DNA of 64,000 nt from positions 200,234 through 264,233 of the forward strand of contig NZ_KQ947393.1 in the NCBI RefSeq assembly GCF_001484965.1, read 5' to 3'. Numbering within the stretch: position 1 is the first letter of the stretch; each line of letters opens with the position of its first letter. Shown here piece after piece: positions 26,199-35,164 of the stretch. Under the pieces are notes generated by a model that worked only from the letters and a program-made list of their open reading frames with translations, did not search any database and had not been told where the DNA came from. The DNA comes from Shouchella shacheensis (GTDB taxonomy: Bacteria > Bacillota > Bacilli > Bacillales > Bacillaceae_D). A program made the position numbers and the translations under genes.

Positions 26199-28552
26199 AA
26201 AGAAGCCTCTAAGAGCGGAAAGGAGAACAGACCTTTCTGCTTTTTGCTGTTTAAGGCCCAACGTACATCCATGTTTCCGTTCTTAATTGTCATCCGTACA
26301 TCCCCGTGTTCCCCTGTCTGAAACACCGTCGCATTCGCTTCACTCAAGCGTTCCATCACTTCCGGATGAGGATGATTAAAGCGATTGTTTCGCCCAGCGG
26401 AGATAAGCGCTATCTGCGGCCCGAGCATGGCCATTAATTCCTCCGTCGTCGAAGTCTTACTGCCGTGGTGACCCACTTTTAACACATCTACCCCAAAGGC
26501 TGGAAATCGCCTGAGCATCGCCCTCTCTCCCTCTTCTTCAAGATCGCCTGTAAACAGCCAAGAAACTCCGCCCATCTCTGCGTAGACCACCAGCGAGCGG
26601 TCATTGGTCGTTGCTTCCGTGCCGAGTGGAGCGAGTATCCCAAATTGCTGTTTTCCCTGACTCCAAGTATCACCACTCTTCTTGAAGGATATTTTCGCTC
26701 CCTGATCATAAGCAAACTGTAGCGTTTCTTCTTCAAACGGCTTTTCCAACCCTCCCGCGCCGTACAGTACCTCCTGCACGCGCACTTGTTCCATTAAGCC
26801 AATCGCCCCACCTATGTGATCATAATCACCGTGGGTCAGAATCAATTTATCAACCTTCGAAATTCCGCGTGCCTTCAAATAGGGAGCGACAATATCCGCG
26901 CCGGTGTCGAAAGTCCGGCTGCGCTCGCGCCATTCCTCGTCATGAAAAGAGATGACGCCACCCGTGTCAATTACGTACACCCCTTGTCTGTAAGGCAGTT
27001 CAATCACAAAGCCATCCCCTTGCCCAACATCAAGCATCGTCACCACTGCCTCGCTCTTGAAATAAGGGGCGGCAACCTGTATACCCATGATGACTACAAG
27101 CGACAGCGCCGGGCGCCACCACCACCCTGGGCGTCCTTGACCCCAGTTAACGAACATGTACACAATGGCAGCAAAAAAAGCGAGCATCAGCACTAGTGAA
27201 GGGCGACCGACAACAAGTGTAGGTGCTCGCCATCCATCAAGTGTTAACAGCCAATCGTGAACCACTGGCACAATAAGGGCCAACACCTGCAGGGGGAAGT
27301 TCAATGACAGAGGGAGTATAAAATCAAGGATCACCGCCAAGAAGCTCGCAGGTAGGACAAGAAGACTTACAAAAGGAATGTAGACCAGATTCAAAGGGAG
27401 GCTAAGGAGAGACCATTCAAAGAAGTGATACAAAATCAACGGCAGGCCGATGAGCTGAGCCGTTCCTGTTAGGCAAAGGAGGCGAGAGATATACGAGCGA
27501 TACCGGCGGTGAATCGTTGGAGCAGAGAGCAAAAGCGAAAAGGAGACGAGGAAGGAAAGTTGAAAACCGAGTTGGAAAAGAGCATAGGGCTGGATGAGCA
27601 GAAAGAGAAAGAAGATACAGCTAAATCCCGTGAACGGGTGAATACGAAGTTTCAAGCGCAAGCAAAGCAACACAACAAAGGCCATACTTGCAGCACGCAC
27701 AACCGGCGGCGCAACGCCTGTCAACATGACAAAGATCGGGAGAAACACCATCACCCCCTCCATCGCCTTCTCGCGCGTGAGACCAAGCCGGATTGCACTG
27801 TAAAAAAGCGCCGCAGTCACAAGGCCGACATGCAGACCGGAAATAGCAAGCAGATGCACAATGCCAAGACGCTCATAAGCCCCCAGTACAGGTGCGTCAA
27901 CAAAGGCTCGCTCGCCAAACGTCAGTGCGACAACCACCCCTCCCACCTCAGACGGAAAGGTTTGAGCAATACGCTCGATTTGAGCGGCACGAAAGCGCGG
28001 AAGAAGGAAGCGCCACCCGGCGGTCTCTCTCTGACAGTCCATCGAAGACGACTGCCCTTCTAGCTGCCAGTGGATGCCACGCTCATATAAATACCGTTTG
28101 TAATCAAACGCGTAGAAATTACTTGGGGGTGCGGGCGGCTTTAAGGTTCCGCTAACGCGGCAACGATCCCCCGGGAGCAGGGACCCGAGCGCCTGCTGTT
28201 CCTCGGTTTCCAAGTACAAGCGGAGGCTCAGTCGCTCCCCCTCTTCACTGAGCACTTCCGTTCGTAAGAGGTCACCGTCTAGGTGCACCCGCTCATGGAT
28301 ATGAACGACCATTGCCGTTTCTCCTTCTAGAAGCATCGTTTCATTCGTGCTCTCGGTATACAGCGATACACCCGCATAACATAAAAAGACCGCGACTGCT
28401 GCGCCTCCACACCTCAAGCGCTGCTCCTTATCCAGACGGAAAGTGAGCCAAAGAGCAACAATCAAAAAGACGCTACTAATCAACAGTTCTCCGCGAAGTA
28501 CGGCCGTAACTGAGGCCATGGCAGCGAGCATCATCACAACAAGAAAGGCCAT
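26195..28552 (-). CDS. comEC: DNA uptake channel ComEC/Rec2
   Basis: 785 residues. N-terminal membrane segments and an OB-fold-like domain (about 60-180), the polytopic Competence domain (about 195-480, containing LLAISGLHVGL), and a C-terminal metallo-beta-lactamase domain (about 505-760) with LTHGDYDHIGGA and GHHGSKTS. It carries single-stranded DNA across the membrane during transformation. AGGAGGAGCGGGG precedes the ATG. Third gene of the comE operon. Confidence 0.95.
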   Translation of the reverse strand: MAFLVVMMLAAMASVTAVLRGELLISSVFLIVALWLTFRLDKEQRLRCGGAAVAVFLCYAGVSLYTESTNETMLLEGETAMVVHIHERVHLDGDLLRTEVLSEEGERLSLRLYLETEEQQALGSLLPGDRCRVSGTLKPPAPPSNFYAFDYKRYLYERGIHWQLEGQSSSMDCQRETAGWRFLLPRFRAAQIERIAQTFPSEVGGVVVALTFGERAFVDAPVLGAYERLGIVHLLAISGLHVGLVTAALFYSAIRLGLTREKAMEGVMVFLPIFVMLTGVAPPVVRAASMAFVVLLCLRLKLRIHPFTGFSCIFFLFLLIQPYALFQLGFQLSFLVSFSLLLSAPTIHRRYRSYISRLLCLTGTAQLIGLPLILYHFFEWSLLSLPLNLVYIPFVSLLVLPASFLAVILDFILPLSLNFPLQVLALIVPVVHDWLLTLDGWRAPTLVVGRPSLVLMLAFFAAIVYMFVNWGQGRPGWWWRPALSLVVIMGIQVAAPYFKSEAVVTMLDVGQGDGFVIELPYRQGVYVIDTGGVISFHDEEWRERSRTFDTGADIVAPYLKARGISKVDKLILTHGDYDHIGGAIGLMEQVRVQEVLYGAGGLEKPFEEETLQFAYDQGAKISFKKSGDTWSQGKQQFGILAPLGTEATTNDRSLVVYAEMGGVSWLFTGDLEEEGERAMLRRFPAFGVDVLKVGHHGSKTSTTEELMAMLGPQIALISAGRNNRFNHPHPEVMERLSEANATVFQTGEHGDVRMTIKNGNMDVRWALNSKKQKGLFSFPLLEASF

Positions 28553-28567
28553 CCCCGCTCCTCCTGA

Positions 28568-29146
28568 TTAGTCGTCTACATTCATATCAAAAAAGATTTG
28601 CTTTGTTTTTTTCGCGTAGGATTCAAGTTCCACGTCACTCGCGCCTAACCGTTCTAGCTCGTTAAGCAGCGATGTGGTCAGCGTTAATTTCTCCTGGTAG
28701 CGCTGATCCATAATGCCTTGATCGAGCTCGACTTCAACGCATTCGATTCCTAAGGACGCAAAAAGCTCCTCAGCGTACGGATGATTTTTGTACTCTTTGG
28801 CGTAGAACACTTTCTGGATGCCGGCCTGAATGAGCGACTTGCTGCAGTGTACACAGGGAAAATGCGTCACGTAGATTTCCGCTCCGTCGGTCGGTACACC
28901 AAATTTAGAGCATTGCAAGAGCGCATTGATCTCCGCGTGAACGGTGCGAATGCAGTGGTTGTCCACGATATAGCATCCTTGATCCAAGCAGTGGGGTTCA
29001 CCGGACACCGAGCCGTTGTACCCGCCCGCAATAATTCGTTTATCTCTCACAATCGTTGCCCCTACTTTCAGCCTGGGACAGGTGCTCCTTAAGGAAAGCA
29101 AGTGGCTTTGCGCCATAAAATATTGATCCCATGATATGCGCTCCAA
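28568..29146 (-). CDS. comEB: ComE operon protein 2, dCMP deaminase family
   Basis: 192 residues from TTG 29146: AGGGGG sits eight bases before it and MERISWDQYFMAQSHLL is the family N-terminus. Zinc site motifs HAEINALL and PCVHCSK are intact, so it should deaminate dCMP to dUMP. It is not essential for competence in B. subtilis. 66 bp separate it from comEA. Confidence 0.93.
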   Translation of the reverse strand: MERISWDQYFMAQSHLLSLRSTCPRLKVGATIVRDKRIIAGGYNGSVSGEPHCLDQGCYIVDNHCIRTVHAEINALLQCSKFGVPTDGAEIYVTHFPCVHCSKSLIQAGIQKVFYAKEYKNHPYAEELFASLGIECVEVELDQGIMDQRYQEKLTLTTSLLNELERLGASDVELESYAKKTKQIFFDMNVDD

Positions 29147-29212
29147 ACGAAACGACCCCCTTTCTTTTCGCAACTAAAGTGTAGAAAACAAGCGGACAAT
29201 CGTCAAGCTAGG

Positions 29213-29830
29213 TTATTTTACCGTGATTAGTTCACTTAACTGTTGAAAAGACTTTTCGCCGATTCCGTTCACCTGTACCAGATCTTCAGGAGCCTCAAAG
29301 GGACCGTGTTCCTCACGGTAAGAAAGAATCGCACTCGCTTTCGCTGGCCCAATACCAGGAAGCGTTAGCAGTTCCGCCTCCTCTGCTGTATTAATATTAA
29401 CAAGCGCAGCGTCAGAACCATTTGTGTTCGTGCTGCCTGCAGCCGGAATATCCTCCTCTCCCTCCTCCGGTACATAGAGAAGCATTTCATCCGTAAGGAC
29501 GACCGCAAGATTCAGCGCCCGCTCCTCTGCGTTTTCCGCCAGTCCTCCTGCCATGAGGATCGCCTCATGCACCCGGCTCCCTGCATCAAGCTCATAGACA
29601 CCCGGTGCGTGGACAGCTCCTTTCACGTCAACAATGACACTTGAGGCCTTCTCCTCACTTTCTAAAGAAGCACTGCTGTCCTCTTCTTCTGCGGCCTCCA
29701 TGATCCACTCATCAGAGCCCTCTTGTCCGCTGCCGCTCTCTCCCCTTGTGACGATCAGAAAAACGAACAGCACAGCCGCAATGAGACTAGCGATGTAAAA
29801 ATGAATCTGTGTTGGTTTCCACTTTTTCAC
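29213..29830 (-). CDS. comEA: Competence DNA receptor ComEA
   Basis: 205 residues from GTG 29830 (GTG AAA AAG TGG); AAAGGAGG is ten bases upstream, which rules out longer in-frame starts. Membrane helix (about 10-27), acidic linker, SLBB-type segment (DVKGAVHAPGVYEL), and a C-terminal double helix-hairpin-helix (NINTAEEAELLTLPGIGPAK). It binds double-stranded DNA at the surface and passes it to ComEC. Confidence 0.95.
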   Translation of the reverse strand: MKKWKPTQIHFYIASLIAAVLFVFLIVTRGESGSGQEGSDEWIMEAAEEEDSSASLESEEKASSVIVDVKGAVHAPGVYELDAGSRVHEAILMAGGLAENAEERALNLAVVLTDEMLLYVPEEGEEDIPAAGSTNTNGSDAALVNINTAEEAELLTLPGIGPAKASAILSYREEHGPFEAPEDLVQVNGIGEKSFQQLSELITVK

Positions 29831-29895
29831 GAGTCGTTCGCCTCCTTTCCATGCTTTTTTAACACATATGGACATCAGACGCTGCATACGCATAA

Positions 29896-29946
29896 GAAAA
29901 GCGCGAGCGCCTATAACTGAATGCGCGTGTGGCGCTTGCACTAAAC
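29896..29946 (+). repeat. Possible short relative of the dispersed repeats
   Basis: GAAAAGCGCGAGCGCC ... GGCGCTTGCACTAAACAA resembles the left and right ends of families A and B with almost no interior; arms GAGCGCC/GGCGCTT pair. It lies in the comEA upstream region. Only one copy is seen. Confidence 0.3.
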
Positions 29947-30004
29947 AATGCAGATAGGACACTTCTAGAAAGACGGAGTTAGCTGGATGAAGGAGGGATG
30001 GGTA

Positions 30005-30829
30005 GTGAAAGTTGGGTTTATTGGAACAGGTAGTATGGGAACGATGCTGATTGAGTCTTTGCTGGATTCGAAGGCCCTTTTGCAGGAAGACATTCGCATC
30101 ATCAATCGTACGCCCTCAAAGGCAGAAGCGCTAAAGAATGAGTATCCCGCGATTGCCATAGCAAGTTCAATAGAAGAAGTAGCGCGCACGAGTGAGGTTC
30201 TGTTTTTGTGCGTCAAACCCCCGGAGATGCCAGAGGTGCTTAAAGAGTTGGCTCCGCTTCTGGAACCAACGCAAACAGTGATCTCTATTACAAGCCCGGT
30301 ATCCGTGGAGGCGCTCGACTCTGAACTTCCTTGCAAAACGGCGCGCATTATCCCTAGCATCCTCAACCGAGCGAGTTCAGGTTCCACGCTGATCAGTTAT
30401 GGAAGGCGGTGTAAGAAGGCCGACAAAGAAAGGTTACGTGAGCTTGTGGCATTTATCTCTGAACCGCTTGAGATTGAGGAAAATATCACGCGTGTCTCAT
30501 CAGACATTGTCAGCTGCGGACCGGCATTTTTTAGCTACCTCGCTCAGCGCTTTATTGACGGGGCTGTCAACGAGACAGAGATCACAAGAGAAGATGCGAC
30601 GACGCTTGCAACCTCCATGCTGATTGGGCTGGGGAAACTCTTGGAAGAAGGGCATTATACGCTGCCTGCGCTGCAACAAAGGGTGTGTGTGCCTGGTGGG
30701 ATTACAGGCGTAGGCATTGCTGTGCTTGAGGAAGAACTTGGGGACGGGTTTGATGAACTTTTCAAGAAAACCCACGAAAAGTTTGCTGCTGAAAAGAAGA
30801 AGCTCACATGTGAATTTACGTACGGTTAA
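30005..30829 (+). CDS. comER: Late competence protein ComER (ProC-like)
   Basis: 274 residues from GTG 30005; AAGGAGGG is seven bases upstream. NAD(P)-binding Rossmann motif VGFIGTGSMGTML and the P5C reductase layout, with a C-terminal helical dimer domain (PGGITGVGIAVLEE). Divergent from comEA as in B. subtilis, where its loss has little effect on transformation; a sporulation-timing role has been reported in Bacillus. Substrate is unproven. Confidence 0.92.
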   Translation: MKVGFIGTGSMGTMLIESLLDSKALLQEDIRIINRTPSKAEALKNEYPAIAIASSIEEVARTSEVLFLCVKPPEMPEVLKELAPLLEPTQTVISITSPVSVEALDSELPCKTARIIPSILNRASSGSTLISYGRRCKKADKERLRELVAFISEPLEIEENITRVSSDIVSCGPAFFSYLAQRFIDGAVNETEITREDATTLATSMLIGLGKLLEEGHYTLPALQQRVCVPGGITGVGIAVLEEELGDGFDELFKKTHEKFAAEKKKLTCEFTYG

Positions 30830-30849
30830 CAACTCATTTTCACTTAAAA

Positions 30850-30878
30850 ACACAAGGAGCGCTCCTTGTGTTTTTTTT
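30850..30878 (+). terminator. Bidirectional terminator between comER and yqeM
   Basis: ACACAAGGAGC/GCTCCTTGTGT perfect stem, eight T on the plus side and five A before it, serving both convergent genes. Confidence 0.93.
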
Positions 30879-30904
30879 ATTCGACATCAAGCGAAGCATT
30901 CCTG

Positions 30905-31648
30905 CTACTTTTTTATCCCTTGGAAAAAAATTCGCTCGCTCCTCTCCGTCGGCTTCTGTTCGGTAAAGTCAGCCGTTATACGAATGTCCTTGAAACCGGT
31001 CTCCGTTAACAAACGCTCATACGTCTCAACCTCAAACGTACGCTCCTTATGGAGTTCATCAAGTCGTTGATAGCTCCCATTTGGTTGCTTCACAAAAAAA
31101 CTAAGCTCATGTAAGACGCTATGCGGATGCTCACCTGCAAAAGAGTGCCAGATGTAAGAAACGTCCTCTCCTGCTTCGGCAAAGGTAGCGCCCGCAAACT
31201 GAGTCATTTTATGAACCGAATGCACATCAAACAGAAGCAGGCCGCCCTGCTTAAGCTTGCGGAAGCAGCCTTTGAAGGTTTCCCTGACACTCTCCTCATC
31301 GTCCAAATAATTAAGCGAGTCACAGAAGATCGTCATCACATCAAACGAACCGACTTGTGGCAAGTCGCTCATATCCGCTTCGAGTAATAGCGGACAAAAC
31401 CCAGCTTCGGTGAGCTTTGCGTGTGCGGTGGCAAGCATATCTGCAGAGGCATCAAGCCCTTGTGCCTCCCACCCTTTTTCTAACATGCCCAGAAGCAGCT
31501 CGCCTGTGCCGCAGCCAATATCAAGAACAGAGGGAGACCCGCCTTCAAGAGGGGCCACGGCTTTTTCAGCAACTTTTAACCATTTGTCGTATGGGGCATG
31601 GCTCATTAATTCATCGTACCAGTTAGCGAAAAATGTGTAGCTGCTCAT
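30905..31648 (-). CDS. yqeM: Class I SAM-dependent methyltransferase YqeM
   Basis: 247 residues with SAM motif VLDIGCGTGELLLGM and acidic loop LDASADML. Substrate unknown. It is the last gene of the yqe operon, overlapping cvfB by four bases; GGGGAAAGA precedes the ATG. Confidence 0.9.
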   Translation of the reverse strand: MSSYTFFANWYDELMSHAPYDKWLKVAEKAVAPLEGGSPSVLDIGCGTGELLLGMLEKGWEAQGLDASADMLATAHAKLTEAGFCPLLLEADMSDLPQVGSFDVMTIFCDSLNYLDDEESVRETFKGCFRKLKQGGLLLFDVHSVHKMTQFAGATFAEAGEDVSYIWHSFAGEHPHSVLHELSFFVKQPNGSYQRLDELHKERTFEVETYERLLTETGFKDIRITADFTEQKPTERSERIFFQGIKK

Positions 31649-32502
31649 TCTTTCCCCAACTCGTAGGTCCAGCCATCTTTTTGTTCGACTTTGCCTTCCT
31701 TCATCAGCTTCCCAAGCGCTCGTTTAAAGGCGGCTTTGCTCAGCCCAAAGCGCTCTTCAATGTCATTAGGCGTTGACTTGTCGCTATATGGCATGGCTCC
31801 TTTGCGCTTTTGCAGGAATTCCAGAATGTTTTCGGCGTCTGTCTTTTGCTGCTCGGTGCGAACGAGTCGCTGCGTCATATTGACCCTTCCGTCTTCGCGC
31901 ACAAACTGAACGCGCCCTTGCACCGATTCTCCGAGGCGGGGAATCGCTTTTGCTTCGTCCATATGAAGCAAGGCAATTGGCCCCTCTTCCACAAGAAGCA
32001 CCGCGCCTTCGTCAAGAAAATGATAGACGGTCCCATGCACCTCCCTATTCAGCCATGACGCATCCGCTGGCTTTGCCTGCTCGGTTACTGGTGCCCCGTG
32101 AACGAGCTTGCCCATCAAGCGCCCCTTTTTATCCCACGTTAAAGAAACAAAGAGGTGATCTCCAGCAGCTGGCCAAGCCGAGCGCTCCGTCGGCAGCTCA
32201 TCCATGGAAACAAAGAGATCTCGGGAAACCCCGTTGTCTAGAAAAACGCCATGTCCTCGTTTGACCGAAACCACTTTTAGCCAGCCCATCTCCTCATTTT
32301 TCACAATCGGCATTTCCATTGTTGCCGATAGGCGGTTTTGGTGATCATGATATAAGAACACGTCCATGATCTCACCGACCTCCACCTCTCGCGTGCACTC
32401 GCGATTGTGCAATAAAATGTCGTTTGTTCCATCACTCAAAAAGTAACCAAACGCTGCCTTTCGCACAACTTCTAGCTTTTTAGAAATTCCAGGCGCGAGC
32501 AT
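31645..32502 (-). CDS. cvfB: S1-domain RNA-binding protein, CvfB family
   Basis: 285 residues. S1-like OB folds occupy about 1-215 (starts GFLSDGT-like FGYFLSDGTNDI; WLKVVSVKRGHGVFLDNG). A C-terminal winged helix follows (ERFGLSKAAFKRALGKLMKEG). It is homologous to B. subtilis YitL and Staphylococcus CvfB, which affects virulence gene expression. In B. subtilis it is not in this operon; here it sits between rsfS and yqeM, touching both. Confidence 0.9.
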   Translation of the reverse strand: MLAPGISKKLEVVRKAAFGYFLSDGTNDILLHNRECTREVEVGEIMDVFLYHDHQNRLSATMEMPIVKNEEMGWLKVVSVKRGHGVFLDNGVSRDLFVSMDELPTERSAWPAAGDHLFVSLTWDKKGRLMGKLVHGAPVTEQAKPADASWLNREVHGTVYHFLDEGAVLLVEEGPIALLHMDEAKAIPRLGESVQGRVQFVREDGRVNMTQRLVRTEQQKTDAENILEFLQKRKGAMPYSDKSTPNDIEERFGLSKAAFKRALGKLMKEGKVEQKDGWTYELGKE

Positions 32503-32852
32503 TAGCTGAGCACCTCGTTTAAATCGACATGTTCAGCGTCGCCCCAAAGTTTTTCTAAATTATAGTACAAGCGCTCGTCCTTATGAAAAACGTGGACCAC
32601 AACGTCTCCGATGTCGATCAAAACCCACCGTGCTCTGTCGTAGCCCTCGAGACGTTTGATCTCCAGCCCGGCCTCCTGAACCACTTTTTTCAATTCATGA
32701 GCGATCGCCTGTACTTGCTTTTCTGAGTTGCCGTGGCACATAACAAAATAATCCGCAACAGGAGATACCCCCTGCATGTCAAGAGCGACAATTTGCTGTG
32801 CACGCTTATCATCAATCGCTTCAACCGCAAGCTTTAACCGTTCATTCAGCAT
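32502..32852 (-). CDS. rsfS: Ribosomal silencing factor RsfS
   Basis: 116 residues, standard length, with family core DYFVMCHGNSEKQVQAIA and WVLIDIGDVVVHVF. It binds uL14 and blocks subunit joining in stationary phase. Overlaps yqeK by 11 bp. Confidence 0.96.
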   Translation of the reverse strand: MLNERLKLAVEAIDDKRAQQIVALDMQGVSPVADYFVMCHGNSEKQVQAIAHELKKVVQEAGLEIKRLEGYDRARWVLIDIGDVVVHVFHKDERLYYNLEKLWGDAEHVDLNEVLS

Positions 32853-33420
32853 GTACGTCTCCTTTCTGGTTTACAAGGTATTGGTACGCTTCCTCCGTTT
32901 GTGGGTGAACCGGGAAGCCTTTTTTTCGCAAATAATCTTTCGTCTGTTCGAGCGCAAAGAGGCAAGCCTGATCCAAATCTTCCTTGGCTAGCTCCCTCGC
33001 TTTATCAACACCTAGAAAGGTGCGGGTCGGCTCAATATAATCAGCAACAAAAACGACTTTCTCAAGCAGCGACATCCCGGCTCTCCCTGTCGTATGGGAG
33101 CGAATTGCCATCAAAATGTCTTTATCCCCAATTCCTAGCTCCGTCTCGACATAATAAGCTCCACAAGGGGCGTGCAGCAGTTCAACACCGTATTCCGCCC
33201 AGTGCGGCTCGCGCAAATCACGGACGACAGTTTGCTTCATTTTCGTGATGTCATGGTATTTGCAAATGTCATGCAAAATCGCCGCCGTCTCTGCCTTTTG
33301 CACGTCAGCACCATATGCCTTCGCCAATGCAGAGCTCGTTTCGTATACCCCAATCGTGTGCCGGTAGCGAGTCTCTGTTAAATGCGGCCGGACCACTTCC
33401 AGTGCTTTTTCATTGTTCAC
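32842..33420 (-). CDS. yqeK: HD-domain bis(5'-nucleosyl)-tetraphosphatase YqeK
   Basis: 192 residues. HD metal site in HTIGVYETS, AAILHDICKY and SHTTGRAGMS. YqeK hydrolyses diadenosine tetraphosphate symmetrically. It overlaps nadD by four bases and is co-transcribed. Confidence 0.94.
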   Translation of the reverse strand: MNNEKALEVVRPHLTETRYRHTIGVYETSSALAKAYGADVQKAETAAILHDICKYHDITKMKQTVVRDLREPHWAEYGVELLHAPCGAYYVETELGIGDKDILMAIRSHTTGRAGMSLLEKVVFVADYIEPTRTFLGVDKARELAKEDLDQACLFALEQTKDYLRKKGFPVHPQTEEAYQYLVNQKGDVHAE

Positions 33421-33995
33421 CGATACAGCCCCCTTTCTTTAATTAGCTGCTCGACTTGGGCGGGGACAAAATAGCGAATCGGTTTTCCTTCTTTGACGCG
33501 CTCTCTAATAGCGGTGGAGGAGAGGTTAAGCTCTATGAAATCCAAATACTTGAGCCGGTGTTTGTAAGGCGATGTGGCCGCATGCCCAGACCCAGGTCTA
33601 TTAAAGGCGATAAACGTCACCAACTCCATCAATTCTTCAATCTTGTACCAATCCGGGAGCATATCGACCATATCTCCGCCAATGAGAAAAAAGAACTCCT
33701 CCGCCGGATAAGCGGATGTGAGCGCCTTGACTGTATCAATGGTGTAGGACGTTCCAGCACGTGCTAGTTCAATCTCACACACCGAGATACGCTCCTCTTG
33801 GTCAAGGACAGCCTCAAGCATGGCCTTGCGCTCTTCTCCCGTCGCGAGCCCTTCCCTCTTTTTGTGAGGAGGCGTCGCTACAGGGATGAACCAAATTTCA
33901 TCAAGCCCTGCGCTTACAAGTGCTTCTTGCGCCATTAAGAAATGACCCATGTGCGGGGGATCAAAGGTTCCTCCAAATAAGCCAATCCGTCTCAT
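33417..33995 (-). CDS. nadD: Nicotinate-nucleotide adenylyltransferase
   Basis: 192 residues from ATG 33995 (MRRIGLFGG). GGTFDPPHMGHF supplies the nucleotide-binding HxGH, and LSSTAIRERV the ISSTxIR motif. It makes deamido-NAD from NaMN and ATP. The Shine-Dalgarno is weak, and the start lies 11 bp after the yhbY stop, so translational coupling is likely. Confidence 0.95.
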   Translation of the reverse strand: MRRIGLFGGTFDPPHMGHFLMAQEALVSAGLDEIWFIPVATPPHKKREGLATGEERKAMLEAVLDQEERISVCEIELARAGTSYTIDTVKALTSAYPAEEFFFLIGGDMVDMLPDWYKIEELMELVTFIAFNRPGSGHAATSPYKHRLKYLDFIELNLSSTAIRERVKEGKPIRYFVPAQVEQLIKERGLYR

Positions 33996-34005
33996 GCCCG
34001 TTGAC

Positions 34006-34302
34006 TCACGATCTCGGTAATTCAAATTTAGGCTTCTCGTTAGATGGTTTGTAGAGAATAATGACATTGCCAATTGACTGAACGAGTTCAGCCCCCGTGC
34101 CAGCAACCAGGCTTTCTGCCACTTCATCTTTGTCTTCAAGACAGTTTTGCAAGACGCTTACCTTTAACAGTTCTCTCGCCCCGAGCGCTTCATTCACTTG
34201 CTTGATCATATTTTCATTTACGCCGCCTTTTCCTACTTGAAAAATGGGCTGCTCCTTATGAGACTCTGCACGTAAAAAACGCTTTTGTTTGTTTGTTAAC
34301 AT
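34006..34302 (-). CDS. yhbY: CRM-domain ribosome assembly protein YhbY (YqeI)
   Basis: 98 residues filling one CRM domain with the GKGGVNENMI motif (GxxG loop). It associates with pre-50S particles. Conserved between aroE and nadD in Bacillales. Confidence 0.95.
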   Translation of the reverse strand: MLTNKQKRFLRAESHKEQPIFQVGKGGVNENMIKQVNEALGARELLKVSVLQNCLEDKDEVAESLVAGTGAELVQSIGNVIILYKPSNEKPKFELPRS

Positions 34303-34317
34303 ACATCCTCCAATACA

Positions 34318-35148
34318 CTATAAAAAATGTCGAACCGCTTCTTCCATCGCTGCTCGGTTGGGCTTTTGCTCGGTCCAGTATTCAAACGAAAGCGCTCCTT
34401 GATTAACGAACATGCCGATGCCGTTCAAAGTCCTGTTGCCGCGAGCCTTGGCTTCCTTTAACAACAAGGTCTCATCCGGATTGTAAATCAAATCACTGAC
34501 AAATGCACGAGCACTAAGCAAGTCAAGGGAGAGCGGCGTCTGCCTTACGTTTGGGCTCATCCCCACAGATGTCGTATTAATGACAAGATCAAATGCGGCG
34601 AGTTCCTTCTCGGCCTGCTCTATTGACATCGCCAGAACATCGCTCTCATAGCGGGAAAAAAGTCCGGCAAGAACTTCCGCTTTTGCAAGCGTTCGGTTCG
34701 CGATGACGATGCGCATTGCCCGGTTCCGGCAAAGCGTCGAAACCACTGCTCTCGCCGCCCCCCCTGCCCCGATGACAAGAACCCTATGGTCCTCAATTCC
34801 AGCGGGCAGAACCGGCGTAAGGGACTGAAGATAACCGCTTCCGTCCGTATTCCTACCGATGAGTCTTCCGTTTTTGTTGACAATCGTATTGACAGCCCCA
34901 ATCTCCTGAGCTTCCTCATCGACTTCATCCAGATAGTCCATCACTGATACTTTATGGGGAATGGTGACATTGCACCCAGCCACGTTCAGAGCTTTAAGAC
35001 CGGCGATCGCTTCTTTTAACGCCGTCGGTTCGACATTAAAGGCATGGTAGGTTGCGTCCAAGCCAAGATCGTCGTAGATCGCCTGGTGCATAAGTGGACT
35101 GAGAGAATGCCCGACCGGGTAGCCAATTAATGCAAATAGCTGCTTCAT
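34318..35148 (-). CDS. aroE: Shikimate dehydrogenase (NADP+)
   Basis: 276 residues. Shikimate site SLSPLMHQAI and the catalytic Lys/Asp pair in NVTIPHKVSVMDYLD. NADP-binding GAGGAARAV and ANRT. Later NTTSVGM. Fourth step of chorismate synthesis. 16 bp after yqeH. Confidence 0.96.
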   Translation of the reverse strand: MKQLFALIGYPVGHSLSPLMHQAIYDDLGLDATYHAFNVEPTALKEAIAGLKALNVAGCNVTIPHKVSVMDYLDEVDEEAQEIGAVNTIVNKNGRLIGRNTDGSGYLQSLTPVLPAGIEDHRVLVIGAGGAARAVVSTLCRNRAMRIVIANRTLAKAEVLAGLFSRYESDVLAMSIEQAEKELAAFDLVINTTSVGMSPNVRQTPLSLDLLSARAFVSDLIYNPDETLLLKEAKARGNRTLNGIGMFVNQGALSFEYWTEQKPNRAAMEEAVRHFL

Positions 35149-35164
35149 CTCTTGTCTCCTCTCC

